NCBI GenBank assembly: GCA_019634795.1
Contig: JAHCAR010000014.1
Coordinates: 43,586-107,585 of the forward strand
Origin: Dokdonella sp.
Lineage (GTDB): Bacteria > Pseudomonadota > Gammaproteobacteria > Xanthomonadales > Rhodanobacteraceae
DNA length: 64,000 nt
Reading direction: 5' to 3'
Within the stretch, counting starts at the first letter, position 1; the number at the start of each line of letters is the position of its first letter. The position numbers and the translations under genes are program-made. The notes under the pieces are model-generated. The model was not told where the DNA came from. It made no database searches and saw only the letters and a list, made by a program, of their open reading frames with translations. Of this stretch, positions 1 to 8,619 are shown piece by piece.

Positions 1-1
1 C

Positions 2-256
2 CAGGGCCTGCTCTCCGCCCTGGTCGCCGATACCGTGCCGGCCAGCTGGCGCGGTACCGGCTTCGGTGTGTTCAGTCTCGTTTCGGGCATCGCCCTGCTC
101 GTCGCCAGTGTAGCTGCCGGTGCGCTCTGGGATACCTACGGTTCGGGCACGACCTTCCTTGCCGGCGGCGCGTTTGCCCTGCTGACCCTGGCCGCGCTGC
201 TCGGTCTCGGGGTCGGCCGGCGCTCGCCGCAGGCTTCGATTGGCCCGGCGAACTGA
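2..256 (+). CDS. MFS transporter, C-terminal fragment (5' end outside window)
   Basis: The reading frame is open from base 2 and ends at 256, so only about 84 C-terminal residues of a longer protein are present. They contain two hydrophobic helices separated by a short loop, followed by a charged tail. The start of the fragment (ALVADTVPASWRGTG) resembles the cytoplasmic loop between helices 10 and 11 of major facilitator transporters, and the rest fits helices 11 and 12. The substrate cannot be told from this piece. The gene lies 86 bp upstream of fdhD on the same strand. Whether the two are co-transcribed is not shown. Confidence 0.65.
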   Translation, partial: QGLLSALVADTVPASWRGTGFGVFSLVSGIALLVASVAAGALWDTYGSGTTFLAGGAFALLTLAALLGLGVGRRSPQASIGPAN

Positions 257-342
257 ATGCGCGCGCAGCGTCGCGATGCTGGCCGCAGCCGGCCGCCTGG
301 GCTAGTGTTCGAGCTGGTCTCCCTGCTCCGGCGGCGAACGGC

Positions 343-1185
343 ATGGTGCTGAAAGGGCAATCGGCGAAACCGGAGGCAAGCGCAGCGCCGAGCGTGCAGC
401 GCCGGGTTGAGCGATTCGCCGACGGCCGAATCGAGCCGGTCGTCGACTGGATCGCCAGCGAAGTGCCGGTTGCGCTGCACTACAACGGTCGCCCGCACGC
501 CGTGATGCTGGCAACACCGGCCGACCTCGATGATTTCGCGCTCGGCTTCAGCCTCAGCGAAGCGATCATCGCGGCGCCCGCGGAGCTGGAGTCTGTCGAG
601 ACGAAGGTGCGCCTCGAAGGCATCGAGCTGGATCTGCGAATTCCGCCGCCGCGCGCCGAGGCGGTCGCCGCACGCCAGCGCAACCTGACCGCCGGCAGCA
701 GTTGCGGCCTGTGCGGGACCCAGCAGCTCGAGGATGTCGTGCGCCACCCGCCAGCGGTCGGTCCGGGTCTCCGCATCGATGTCGAAACGCTGCATATCGC
801 GCTGTCCGCATTGCACGCGGCGCAACCGCTGAACAGCCAGACCGGGGCGACGCATGCCGCCGCCTGGGCTAATGGCGGCGGCGAACTGCTGTTCGTGCGC
901 GAGGACGTCGGCCGACACAACGCGCTGGACAAGCTGATCGGTGCACTGGCACGTGCCGGCGCCGACCTCGGCCAGGGCTTCCTGATCTTGACCAGCCGGG
1001 CCAGCTACGAGATGGTGCAGAAGGCGGCGACGGTCGGGATTGCGCTGGTCGTGGCGATTTCGGCACCGACGGCGCTGGCGATCCATCTGGCCGATTCGAC
1101 CGCAGTCACCCTGGTCGGCTTCGCCCGCGATGCCACGCATGTCGTCTACACTCATGCGCATCGGCTCGTCATGTCGAGGGAGTGA
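343..1185 (+). CDS. fdhD: Formate dehydrogenase accessory sulfurtransferase FdhD
   Basis: The 280-residue product has the length and signature of FdhD. This family passes sulfur from IscS to the molybdenum cofactor so that formate dehydrogenase becomes active. The persulfide-carrying cysteine pair is visible as CGLCG (Cys121, Cys124). Further family motifs are EDVGRHNALDK and the TSRASYEMVQKA stretch in the C-terminal half. The protein has no signal peptide, as expected for a cytoplasmic factor. It is followed after 4 bp by fdsD, so the pair is probably one transcript. The catalytic formate dehydrogenase subunits are not in this window. Confidence 0.95.
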   Translation: MVLKGQSAKPEASAAPSVQRRVERFADGRIEPVVDWIASEVPVALHYNGRPHAVMLATPADLDDFALGFSLSEAIIAAPAELESVETKVRLEGIELDLRIPPPRAEAVAARQRNLTAGSSCGLCGTQQLEDVVRHPPAVGPGLRIDVETLHIALSALHAAQPLNSQTGATHAAAWANGGGELLFVREDVGRHNALDKLIGALARAGADLGQGFLILTSRASYEMVQKAATVGIALVVAISAPTALAIHLADSTAVTLVGFARDATHVVYTHAHRLVMSRE

Positions 1186-1189
1186 TCCG

Positions 1190-1411
1190 ATGGACGCGCA
1201 GCGCCTGGTCGCCATGGCCAACGACATCGCCCGCTATTTCGCCTCCGAACCCGACCGCGAGGCCGCTATCGCCGGCGTGACCAACCATCTCGAGAAGTTC
1301 TGGGATCCGCGCATGCGCCGACAGCTGCGCGCCTATCTCGAGGCCGGCGGCGAGGGCCTTGGCGATCTTGCCCGCGCTGCTGTCGAGCGGCTGCAGATCG
1401 CCCAGGGCTGA
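1190..1411 (+). CDS. fdsD: Formate dehydrogenase delta subunit (FdsD-like)
   Basis: This 73-residue cytoplasmic protein matches the small delta subunit of NAD-dependent formate dehydrogenases: an N-terminal MDAQRLVAMANDIARYF helix and a central KFWDPRMRRQL motif. The family is associated with maturation or stability of the Mo-dependent enzyme. The ATG lies 4 bp after the fdhD stop codon, which supports co-expression. The open frame extends further upstream inside fdhD, but the ATG at 1190 gives the family length. Finding fdhD and fdsD together suggests that structural fds genes lie upstream of the window. Confidence 0.88.
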   Translation: MDAQRLVAMANDIARYFASEPDREAAIAGVTNHLEKFWDPRMRRQLRAYLEAGGEGLGDLARAAVERLQIAQG

Positions 1412-1538
1412 ACCGATTGAATGGCAGGGGCGACGGCTGCGCGGGCTGCTTGCGGAGCCGGGCTGCGTAGCGGACCGCCGTGAACTGGCGGATGATGCGG
1501 GCCTGTCGAGTTGGCCCGTCCGACCTCGGGGAATTCGC

Positions 1539-2420
1539 ATGAAGCGAAATTCGAAAGCCAGACCGAATACCAAACCCTCAACGGCAGCGATGCGCCAGAA
1601 CGCGAAGGACTACCTGCGCCGATTCCCCCCGCAAAGCACGGCCGGCACCCTCTCCAACATTGGCATGGTGCTGATCGGCAATGCGCTGGTGTTCTGGCTG
1701 CTTTGGACCGGCGAGTTGCGGGCCGCGCACCTGATCGCCCTGGTCATGCTCGAGACCGCGCTGCTGATCGTTATCAGCTGGCTGCTGCAGCGCGCGATAC
1801 CGCGCAAGGACTGGCTCGAACAACCCAAGCCCTGGCGCGAGAGGCTGCCGATCATCATCTTCGTGATGGTCTGGCTCGGCGGGGCCTATAGCATCACCCT
1901 GGCCATGATCAATGGTTATCCCGATTTCATCGCCCTGCTCAAATCGCCGCAAGCCTGGATCGAGACCCGCCTCTACATCCCGCTGCTGTACACGCTCGGC
2001 CTGGCCCTGGTGCACGCCGTGGCCGACCTGCGCCACTATCGCCGGCGCGGCGGGCCGTTCGTGTCCGAGGTCGGCCACGACGCCATGGCCCGCTACCTGA
2101 CCCTGGTCCTCGGCGGCATTCCGTTCGCGATGCCGTTCTTCGCCGCGGCGATCGGCGGCTTCAAGGGCGTCGAGTACATCGCCGGCAAGGCACGCGTCGA
2201 CCCGACCCGCTCGACGCTGGCCGGCGCGGCCATGCTGTTCGTCTTCAGCGCGAGCTTCTGGCTGATCGAAGGGCTGATCGATTCGGGCGTGCACGGCTGG
2301 GCCATCGGTTTCGTGTTCGCCAAGCTGATCGCCGAAGTGCTGATCGTCTGCATGCCACTGATCATGGTCCGGATCGTCCGTGAGGAGGCGTCGAAGCCGG
2401 CCGCGGCCGGCGCATCCTGA
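1539..2420 (+). CDS. Multi-pass inner membrane protein, family not recognised
   Basis: The 293-residue product has a basic N-terminus (MKRNSKARPN) and about six hydrophobic segments: roughly residues 41-61, 63-83, 106-126, 150-168, 195-215 and 230-280. Charged loops such as PRKDWLEQPKPWRER and the DLRHYRRRGG stretch are probably cytoplasmic. I see no catalytic motif. The start at 1539 was chosen because the upstream in-frame extension from 1359 is hydrophilic, Arg-rich and overlaps the fdsD end. The gene stands alone between the fdh genes and the efflux operon. A DUF6498-type membrane protein is possible, but I could not confirm it. Confidence 0.7.
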   Translation: MKRNSKARPNTKPSTAAMRQNAKDYLRRFPPQSTAGTLSNIGMVLIGNALVFWLLWTGELRAAHLIALVMLETALLIVISWLLQRAIPRKDWLEQPKPWRERLPIIIFVMVWLGGAYSITLAMINGYPDFIALLKSPQAWIETRLYIPLLYTLGLALVHAVADLRHYRRRGGPFVSEVGHDAMARYLTLVLGGIPFAMPFFAAAIGGFKGVEYIAGKARVDPTRSTLAGAAMLFVFSASFWLIEGLIDSGVHGWAIGFVFAKLIAEVLIVCMPLIMVRIVREEASKPAAAGAS

Positions 2421-2593
2421 AGCCGCGCTCGGGTCTGCATCGGCCAATCTTCGCAATTTGTTCATGATTGGTCGGGAATCTTCTTGGCATGCTGTGACTC
2501 CCAGTCGCGCTGCGTACCTGCCCCTGCGACGGCTATGATCGACCCTCGGCGAGCCGTCGCCTGCCGAACAAACCCCGGAAGAAGGATGTGCGG
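2421..2593 (+). promoter_or_regulatory. Leader and probable promoter of the RND efflux operon
   Basis: This 173 bp gap precedes the first efflux gene. It contains a -10-like hexamer TATGAT at 2534-2539, about 55 bp upstream of the start codon. No convincing -35 hexamer is visible at the right spacing. A purine-rich ribosome binding site (GGAAGAAGGA, 2577-2586) sits 7 bp before the ATG at 2594. No repressor operator was recognised. Confidence 0.3.
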
Positions 2594-3784
2594 ATGTCGC
2601 GTGGGAAGCTGATTGCCATCGTCGTGGTTGCCGCTCTGGCCGTGTTCGTCGCCTGGCGCCTGCTCGGCCAGGGGGCGGCGGACAAGGGCCGGCGTGGGAG
2701 CGAGGGCGACGATTCGCCGATCCCGGTCACCGCGGTGGCGGCGACGACGCAGGATGTCCCGCTCTACCTGACCGCGCTCGGCACGGTCCAGGCACTGAAC
2801 ACGGTGACCGTCAGCGCCCAGGTCAGCGGCCAGTTGCAGGCGGTCCATTTCGCCGAAGGCCAGGAAGTGAAGAAGGGCGATCTGATCGCGGAGATCGACC
2901 CGCGCAGCTACCAGGCGGCGTTCGACCAGGCCCTGGCCAAGAAGAAGCAGGACGAGGCGCAGCTGGCTGCTTCGAAGAGCACGCTGAAGCGCTACGAGGA
3001 CCTGATCGGCAAGAATTTCGTCTCGGCCCAGGATCTCGAGAACCAGCGCCAGACCGTGCGCCAGCAGGAGGCCCTGATCGCCGGCGACATCGCTGCAATC
3101 GAAAATGCGCGTACGCAACTGAGTTTCACGAAGATCACCGCGCCGATCGATGGCCTTGCCGGCATCCGCCAGGTCGATGTCGGCAACCTGTTGCAGGCCA
3201 ACGGCAGCTCGATCGTCACCCTGACCCAGACCCGTCCGCTCAACGTCATCTTCAACCTTCCCCAGCAGGACATGGCCAAGGTGCGCGAAGCCGATGCGAC
3301 GCCGCTGCGGGTCACCGCGCTGTCGCGCAACGACTCGACGCCGATCGCCGAGGGTGAACTCAAGGTCATCGACAATTCGATCGACACGAGCACCGCGACC
3401 TTCAAGCTCAAGGCCGAATTCCCGAATGCCGACCGCAAGCTCTGGCCAGGGGAATTCGTCAACGTGCGCCTGGCCGTGCGCACGGTCACCGACGGCATCG
3501 TGGTGCCGGCCACCGGCGTACAGCAGGGGCCGGACGGCGAATACGCCTGGGTCGTGCAGGGCGACTCGACGGTGAAGATGCAGGCCGTGCAGACCGGAGG
3601 CACGGTCGACGGTGGCGGCGTACTGATCCTCAGTGGATTGGCCGCAGGCGATCGTGTCGTCACCGAAGGCCAGTTCCGCCTGAAGTCGGGCATCAAGGTT
3701 GCGCCGATGGCGCCCGGCGAGGTGGCCGCGCCGACGCCGGTGCCTGCGGCGGATGGAATGAAAAAACGCGGTAGGCGTGGCTGA
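2594..3784 (+). CDS. mdtA: RND efflux periplasmic adaptor subunit (MdtA-like)
   Basis: This 396-residue membrane fusion protein bridges the inner-membrane RND pump and an outer-membrane channel. It begins with a single hydrophobic anchor or signal (about residues 4-24). The barrel-sandwich (lipoyl-like) motif VSGQLQAVHFAEGQEVKKGD lies at about 75-95, an alpha-helical hairpin at about 108-165, the second lipoyl half (ITAPIDGLAG) at about 178, then beta-barrel and membrane-proximal domains and a Lys/Arg-rich tail (KKRGRRG). The ATG at 2594 is preferred over GTG 2588 because the AAGGA box ends only 1 bp before the GTG. Two MdtB/MdtC-type permeases follow. No outer-membrane channel gene is in the cluster, so the pump probably uses a TolC-like protein encoded elsewhere. 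Confidence 0.9.
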   Translation: MSRGKLIAIVVVAALAVFVAWRLLGQGAADKGRRGSEGDDSPIPVTAVAATTQDVPLYLTALGTVQALNTVTVSAQVSGQLQAVHFAEGQEVKKGDLIAEIDPRSYQAAFDQALAKKKQDEAQLAASKSTLKRYEDLIGKNFVSAQDLENQRQTVRQQEALIAGDIAAIENARTQLSFTKITAPIDGLAGIRQVDVGNLLQANGSSIVTLTQTRPLNVIFNLPQQDMAKVREADATPLRVTALSRNDSTPIAEGELKVIDNSIDTSTATFKLKAEFPNADRKLWPGEFVNVRLAVRTVTDGIVVPATGVQQGPDGEYAWVVQGDSTVKMQAVQTGGTVDGGGVLILSGLAAGDRVVTEGQFRLKSGIKVAPMAPGEVAAPTPVPAADGMKKRGRRG

Positions 3785-3992
3785 GGCAGGTTCGATGCTC
3801 AGCAAGCGTAATCCTGCAGGCACCAGAATCCTCGCCGTCGTCCCGGCCCTTCGACAGGCTCAGGACTGGCCGGACCCGGTCCGGGCCGGGACGACGGCGA
3901 GGAAGATCAGAGTTGGCGGCAGCATGAAGAACAGAAAGCCGTTCCAGGCTTCACGGCCGGCGACATCCGTCACACGCAGGGACACATAACCC
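3785..3992 (+). repeat. Intergenic hairpin built on a repeat-family unit between adaptor and permease
   Basis: The 208 bp gap between the adaptor and first permease holds a perfect 20-bp inverted repeat: arms 3830-3849 and 3883-3902. The 33-nt loop contains a smaller palindrome (CCGGACCCGGTCCGG). The left arm and loop carry the CTTCGACAGGCTCAGGAC unit that recurs at 7316 and 7532, so this is one member of a dispersed palindromic repeat family. In RNA it would form a very stable stem inside the operon transcript. It has no T-run, so it is not a typical intrinsic terminator. It may change the adaptor:pump ratio or protect the upstream mRNA (inference). Confidence 0.75.
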
Positions 3993-6900
3993 GTGGGATT
4001 CTCGACCCTCTTCATCCGCCGCCCGATTGCCACTTCGCTGCTGATGGCCGGCGTGCTGCTGCTCGGCATCCTCGGCTATCGGCTGCTGCCGGTGTCGGCG
4101 CTGCCCGACATCGACGCGCCGTCGATCCAGGTGACGACCCAGTATCCGGGCGCCAGCCCGAGCACGATGGCCTCGCTCGTGACGACGCCGCTTGAGCGCC
4201 AGTTCGGCCAGATTTCCGGCCTGCGCATGATGACGTCGGATTCCTCGGCCGGGCTGTCGACGATCCTGCTGACCTTCAACATGGATCGCGACATCGATGC
4301 GGCCGCGCAGGACGTGCAATCGGCGATCAATGCCGGGCGCGGCACGCTGCCGAACAACCTGCCGTATCCGCCGGTCTACAACAAGGTCAATCCGGCCGAT
4401 GCGCCGATCCTGACCCTGGTCATGAGTTCCGACGCGCTGCCGCTGCGCGAGGTCAACAATTACGCCGATTCGATCCTCTCGCAGAAGCTCTCGCAGGTCG
4501 CCGGCGTCGGCCTCGTCAGCATCGCCGGCAACGTGCGCCCGGCCGTGCGCATCCAGGTCGATCCGGCCGCCATCGCCAACCAGGGCCTGACCCTCGAGGA
4601 CGTGCGTTCGGCGCTGACCCAGGCCAACGTCAATGGACCCAAGGGCACGGTCGATGCCGCCTCGCAGTCGTTCACGATAGGCGCCAACGACCAGCTCTCC
4701 GATGCCGACGGCTACCGCAACACGATCATCAGCTACAAGGGCGGCGCACCGGTGCGCCTCGGCGACGTGGCCAGAGTGGTCGACGGCGTCGAAAACGACC
4801 AGCTCGCGGCTTGGGCCAACGGCAAGCCGGCGGTCCTGCTCGACGTGCGCCGCCAGCCCGGGGCGAACATCGTGCAGACCGTCGACAGCATCAAGAAGCT
4901 GCTGCCCGAACTGCGCGACCTGCTGCCGGCCAATGTCCACCTCGACGTGTTCGCCGACCGCACGGTGACGATCCGCGCCTCGGTCGAGGATGTCGAATTC
5001 ACCCTGATGCTGACCATCGGCCTCGTCATCGCGGTGATCTTCGTGTTCCTGCGTCGCCTCTGGGCCACGGTCATTCCGAGCGTGGCCGTGCCGCTGTCGA
5101 TCCTCGGCACCTTCGCCCTGATGTCCTTCGCCGCGTTCTCGCTCGACAACCTGTCGCTGATGGCGCTGACCGTGGCCACCGGCTTCGTCGTCGACGATGC
5201 GATCGTGATGATCGAGAACATCGTGCGCTACATCGAGAAGGGACGCGAACCGAAGGACGCCGCCGAAACCGGCGCGAAGGAGATCGGCTTCACCGTGCTG
5301 TCGCTGACGGTCTCGCTGGTCGCCGTGTTCCTGCCGCTGCTGCTGATGCCGGGTGTGACCGGGCGGCTGTTCAAGGAGTTCGCGATCGTCCTCTCGATCG
5401 CGGTCGGCATTTCGATGATCGTCTCGCTGACCCTGACCCCGATGATGTGCGCCTACCTGCTGCGCCGCGAGAATGTGCCGCATGAGGACGTCGAAACCGG
5501 CGCCAAGGGCGGCGGCCGTCGCGACTGGTGGGACCGCCTCGTGGCCGCCTATGCGCGCAGCCTTGATTGGGTTTTCGGTCACCAGCGCTTGACCATGCTT
5601 GTGCTGACCGCGACTGTCGCCCTGACCGTGCTGTTGTTCGTCAGCATGCCCAAGGGGCTGCTGCCCGAGCAGGACACCGGCATGATCACCGGCGTCGTCC
5701 AGGCCGATGAGACGATTGCCTTCGAGGCCATGCTCGAACGCACGCGCCGGGTCGCCGAAGCCTTGCGCGCCGACCCGGCGGTGACCGGCGTCGCCGCGTT
5801 CGTCGGTGCCGGTTCAATCAACCCCACCCTCAACCAGGGCCAGCTCAGCATCGTGCTCAAGCCGCGTTCGCAGCGCGACGGCCTGGCCGAACTGTTGCCG
5901 CGCCTGCAGCGCACGGTCGAGCGCATTCCCGGCGTCGCCCTGTTCCTCAAGCCGGTCCAGGACATCGCCCTCGATAACCGCGTCGCGCCGACCGAGTACC
6001 AGTACGCGCTGACCGAAGTGAACGAGGAGGAACTCGGACGCTTCGCCGAGCGCATGACCGCGGCCTTGCAGAAACGTCCCGAGCTGACCGACGTCGACAA
6101 CAACCTGGCCGCCAACGGCCTGCAGCTCAACCTGACCATCAACCGCGACCAGGCCAGCCGGCTCGGCGTACCGATCCAGACCATCGACGATACCCTGTAT
6201 TCGGCCTTCGGCCAGCGCCAGATCTCGACCATCTTCACCCAGCTCAACCAGTACCGCGTGGTCCTCGAGGTCGATCCGAAATTCCGCACCAGCGCCGACC
6301 TGCTCAATCGGCTCAGCGTGCGCGGCAGCGGCAGCGGCGTGCTCACCGGCAGCAACGCGACCAGCTTCGGCCAGGCCACCTCGAGCAATTCGGCTACGCC
6401 GAGCGGGATCGGCTCGCAGGGCAACACCGGCATCGCGATCGGCGCCGGCGGCACGATCCCGATGGCGTCCCTGGTCGAGGCCAAGGTCATCAACGCACCG
6501 CTCGTGATCAGCCACCAGAACCAGCTACCGGCGGTGACCATCTCGTTCAACGTAGCCAACGGCTACTCACTGTCCGACGCGGTCGAGGCGATCAGCGAAG
6601 TCGAAGGCACGATCGACATGCCGGCGCAGATCCGCGGCAGCTTCATCGGCAAGGCCGCCGAGTTCTCGTCCTCGATGCTCGACGAGGTGCTGCTGATCCT
6701 GGCCTCGCTGGTGGTCATCTACATCGTCCTCGGCGTGCTCTACGAGAGCTACATCCATCCGATCACGATCATCTCGACCCTGCCGCCGGCCGGCGTCGGC
6801 GCCTTGCTCGCCCTGACCCTGTGCGGCTTCAGCCTGTCGATCGACGGCATCGTCGGCATCATCCTGCTGATCGGCATCGTCAAGAAGAACGCGATCATGA

Positions 6901-7223
6901 TGATCGACTTCGCCATCGATGCACGCCGCGAAGGCATGGGCGCGCACGATGCGATCCGCCGCGCCGCCCTGCTGCGCTTCCGGCCGATCCTGATGACCAC
7001 GTTCGCGGCCATGTTCGGCGCGCTGCCGTTGGCTCTCGGCACCGGCATCGGTTCCGAACTGCGCCAACCGCTCGGCGTGTCGATCGTCGGCGGCCTGCTG
7101 CTGTCGCAGCTGATCACCCTGTACACGACGCCGGTGCTGTATCTGCACATGGAGCGCTTTTCGGACTGGCTGGCGGGGCAGCGCGGGCGGCGGGAGTTGG
7201 TGGTTGATCGGGGGTTGGCGTGA
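3993..7223 (+). CDS. mdtB: RND multidrug efflux permease (MdtB-like)
   Basis: The 1076-residue inner-membrane proton antiporter has the usual RND plan: TM1 near the N-terminus after FIRRPIATSLLM, a large periplasmic porter loop, TM2-6, a second periplasmic loop and TM8-12. The proton-relay Asp pair in TM4 is present in GFVVDDAIV (Asp401, Asp402). The N-terminal region (LPVSALPDID, TTPLERQFGQISGL) is closest in memory to E. coli MdtB. The start codon is GTG at 3993. An unusual Ser/Gly/Asn-rich insert lies at about residues 777-825 in the second porter loop. The gene follows the adaptor. Its partner permease is separated from it by a 1.4 kb repeat island. Confidence 0.92.
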   Translation: MGFSTLFIRRPIATSLLMAGVLLLGILGYRLLPVSALPDIDAPSIQVTTQYPGASPSTMASLVTTPLERQFGQISGLRMMTSDSSAGLSTILLTFNMDRDIDAAAQDVQSAINAGRGTLPNNLPYPPVYNKVNPADAPILTLVMSSDALPLREVNNYADSILSQKLSQVAGVGLVSIAGNVRPAVRIQVDPAAIANQGLTLEDVRSALTQANVNGPKGTVDAASQSFTIGANDQLSDADGYRNTIISYKGGAPVRLGDVARVVDGVENDQLAAWANGKPAVLLDVRRQPGANIVQTVDSIKKLLPELRDLLPANVHLDVFADRTVTIRASVEDVEFTLMLTIGLVIAVIFVFLRRLWATVIPSVAVPLSILGTFALMSFAAFSLDNLSLMALTVATGFVVDDAIVMIENIVRYIEKGREPKDAAETGAKEIGFTVLSLTVSLVAVFLPLLLMPGVTGRLFKEFAIVLSIAVGISMIVSLTLTPMMCAYLLRRENVPHEDVETGAKGGGRRDWWDRLVAAYARSLDWVFGHQRLTMLVLTATVALTVLLFVSMPKGLLPEQDTGMITGVVQADETIAFEAMLERTRRVAEALRADPAVTGVAAFVGAGSINPTLNQGQLSIVLKPRSQRDGLAELLPRLQRTVERIPGVALFLKPVQDIALDNRVAPTEYQYALTEVNEEELGRFAERMTAALQKRPELTDVDNNLAANGLQLNLTINRDQASRLGVPIQTIDDTLYSAFGQRQISTIFTQLNQYRVVLEVDPKFRTSADLLNRLSVRGSGSGVLTGSNATSFGQATSSNSATPSGIGSQGNTGIAIGAGGTIPMASLVEAKVINAPLVISHQNQLPAVTISFNVANGYSLSDAVEAISEVEGTIDMPAQIRGSFIGKAAEFSSSMLDEVLLILASLVVIYIVLGVLYESYIHPITIISTLPPAGVGALLALTLCGFSLSIDGIVGIILLIGIVKKNAIMMIDFAIDARREGMGAHDAIRRAALLRFRPILMTTFAAMFGALPLALGTGIGSELRQPLGVSIVGGLLLSQLITLYTTPVLYLHMERFSDWLAGQRGRRELVVDRGLA

Positions 7224-7246
7224 ACCGGGTGCACCGCCCTTGTATC

Positions 7247-7678
7247 ACTGTAGGAGCGCCTTCAGGCGCGATGCTTTCCTGCACGGTTCGAACTTCTACA
7301 TCGTCGTCCCGGCCCTTCTACAGGCTCAGGACAGGGCGGACTTCGTCCGGGCAGGGGCCCAGTGACTTTGCTCTTCGGGATGTTTCAGATCGCTTCGCGG
7401 CGCATTCATGGGCTAGAAGCAAAGCTTTCACTCGCCTGCGGCAAGCGGGTCACTCAAATTCCACTGTAGGAGCGCCTTCAGGCGCGATGCTCTTCTGCAC
7501 GTTTCGGAATTCCACATCGTCGTCCCGGCCCTTCGACAGGCTCAGGACTGGCCGGACTTCGTCCGGGCAGGGACCCAATGACTTGGCTCTTCGGGATGTT
7601 TCAGATCGCTGCGCGGCGCATCCTTGGAGAAGAAACAAAGCTTTCACTCGCCTTCGGCGAGCGACCTACTTTCTCTTG
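7247..7678 (+). repeat. Tandem direct duplication, 216-bp period
   Basis: Two imperfect copies lie side by side: 7247-7462 and 7463-7678. Matched landmarks all show the same offset of 216 bp: GTAGGAGCGCCTTCAGGCGC (7251/7467), TCGTCGTCCCGGCCC (7301/7517), CTCTTCGGGATGTTTCAG (7371/7587) and AAAGCTTTCACTCGCC (7421/7637). The copies agree well for about the first 195 bp and then diverge. Each copy holds three nested palindromes. The copies have point differences but no net indel, which suggests an old duplication. Confidence 0.85.
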
Positions 7679-7844
7679 CGTGGCCAAGAGAAAGTAGGCA
7701 AAGAGAAGGCCACCCCAAAGCGGTGGTCTCCGGGCATCCTGCCCTGCGACTGCGCGGCAGGGCTACGGGGGTTCGCTGACAGCACCTCCGTGTGCTGGCA
7801 GCGAACTGGGCGCGATCCCTCGCGCCCACCCTGCGGGCCTTTCC
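7642..7844 (+). repeat. Long inverted repeat, left arm
   Basis: This 203 bp arm pairs with 8120-8323 across a 275 bp spacer. Shared blocks, read inward, include TTCACTCGCC, GCGTGGCCAAGAGAA (GCGTGGCCAAAGAGAA in the partner), GGCCACCCC, GGTCTCCGGGCATCCTGCCC, GGGGGTTCGC and GGGCGCGATCCCTCGCGCCC. By eye the arms are clearly homologous but not identical. The left arm begins inside the second copy of the tandem duplication, so the two structures overlap. Confidence 0.8.
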
Positions 7845-7904
7845 TTCGCCCAGCCGCCACCGCTTACGGGGCCCGGTTAGCGCGCCTCCTGCGCGCCAGA
7901 GCAA

Positions 7905-7964
<60 letters not shown>

Positions 7965-7982
7965 CCTCATCCGCCTGCGGCA

Positions 7983-8007
7983 CCTTCTCCCGCCGGGCGG
8001 GAGAAGG
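7983..8007 (+). repeat. 25-bp palindrome
   Basis: Arms 7983-7994 and 7996-8007 are perfect 12-bp complements around a single central G. The arm sequence is CCTTCTCCCGCC. With the preceding CCCCTCATCCGCCTGCGG, this resembles a dispersed repeat seen in many Xanthomonadaceae genomes (from memory). No T-run follows. Confidence 0.75.
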
Positions 8008-8119
8008 AAGATCAGGAGCCGAAGCGAAGCAGCATCCGCAGGTTTGCGGAAATCTGCTTCGTCTTGGCTGCGCAGGATGCGCAGTGACTGGGGCCCCTAT
8101 GCAGCGGCAACGTGACGCA

Positions 8120-8323
8120 GGAAAGGCCCGAAGGGTGGGCGCGAGGGATCGCGCCCAGTTCGACGTCAGTCCAGGGACGGACTGTCGGCGAACCCCCGGA
8201 GTCGCGTTGCGAAGTCGGAGGGCAGGATGCCCGGAGACCGCTGTATCGGGGTGGCCTTTCTCTTGGTTACTTCTCTTTGGCCACGCAAAGAGAAGTAACT
8301 CGCTCGCCGGGAGGCGAGTGAAA
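8120..8323 (-). repeat. Long inverted repeat, right arm
   Basis: This is the complement partner of 7642-7844, with the same blocks in reverse order. The inner part holds its own short stem on the motif TTACTTCTCTTTGGCC...AAGAGAAGTAA (about 8268-8299). The two arms could fold into a roughly 200-bp cruciform or a long RNA duplex in the operon transcript. Confidence 0.8.
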
Positions 8324-8619
8324 TCCCGGCATGGATGCCGCGCCGCGAAGCGGCGTAAAACCCAATTACAAGCCAGGAACTGGGTGACGTGCTGCGTCTG
8401 CAGCTTGCCCTTCGGGCCATTCGCAAAGCGAATGTTCGCTCCGGCATCCCACCTTCTCAGTCTTTCCTCCGCAGGGACGACGGGATGGCAGGCTCGGAGA
8501 TTTCGAGGTGCTGGACCGTTTGGAAAAATTCAATCGGGAGGTTCTGCTTGCGTCAGGCGCGTTTGCGACGCGAAGGGAAACGAACAAAACAGGTACGCCC
8601 CCCGCGCAGGGTCCCCGGG

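Noticed and set aside
3951-5582. Antisense open frames of 300-500 codons inside the RND permeases, also 8530-10146 and 10186-11268
   Set aside because: They are His/Arg/Asp/Gln-rich complements of strongly biased membrane-protein codons, without start signals or motifs.
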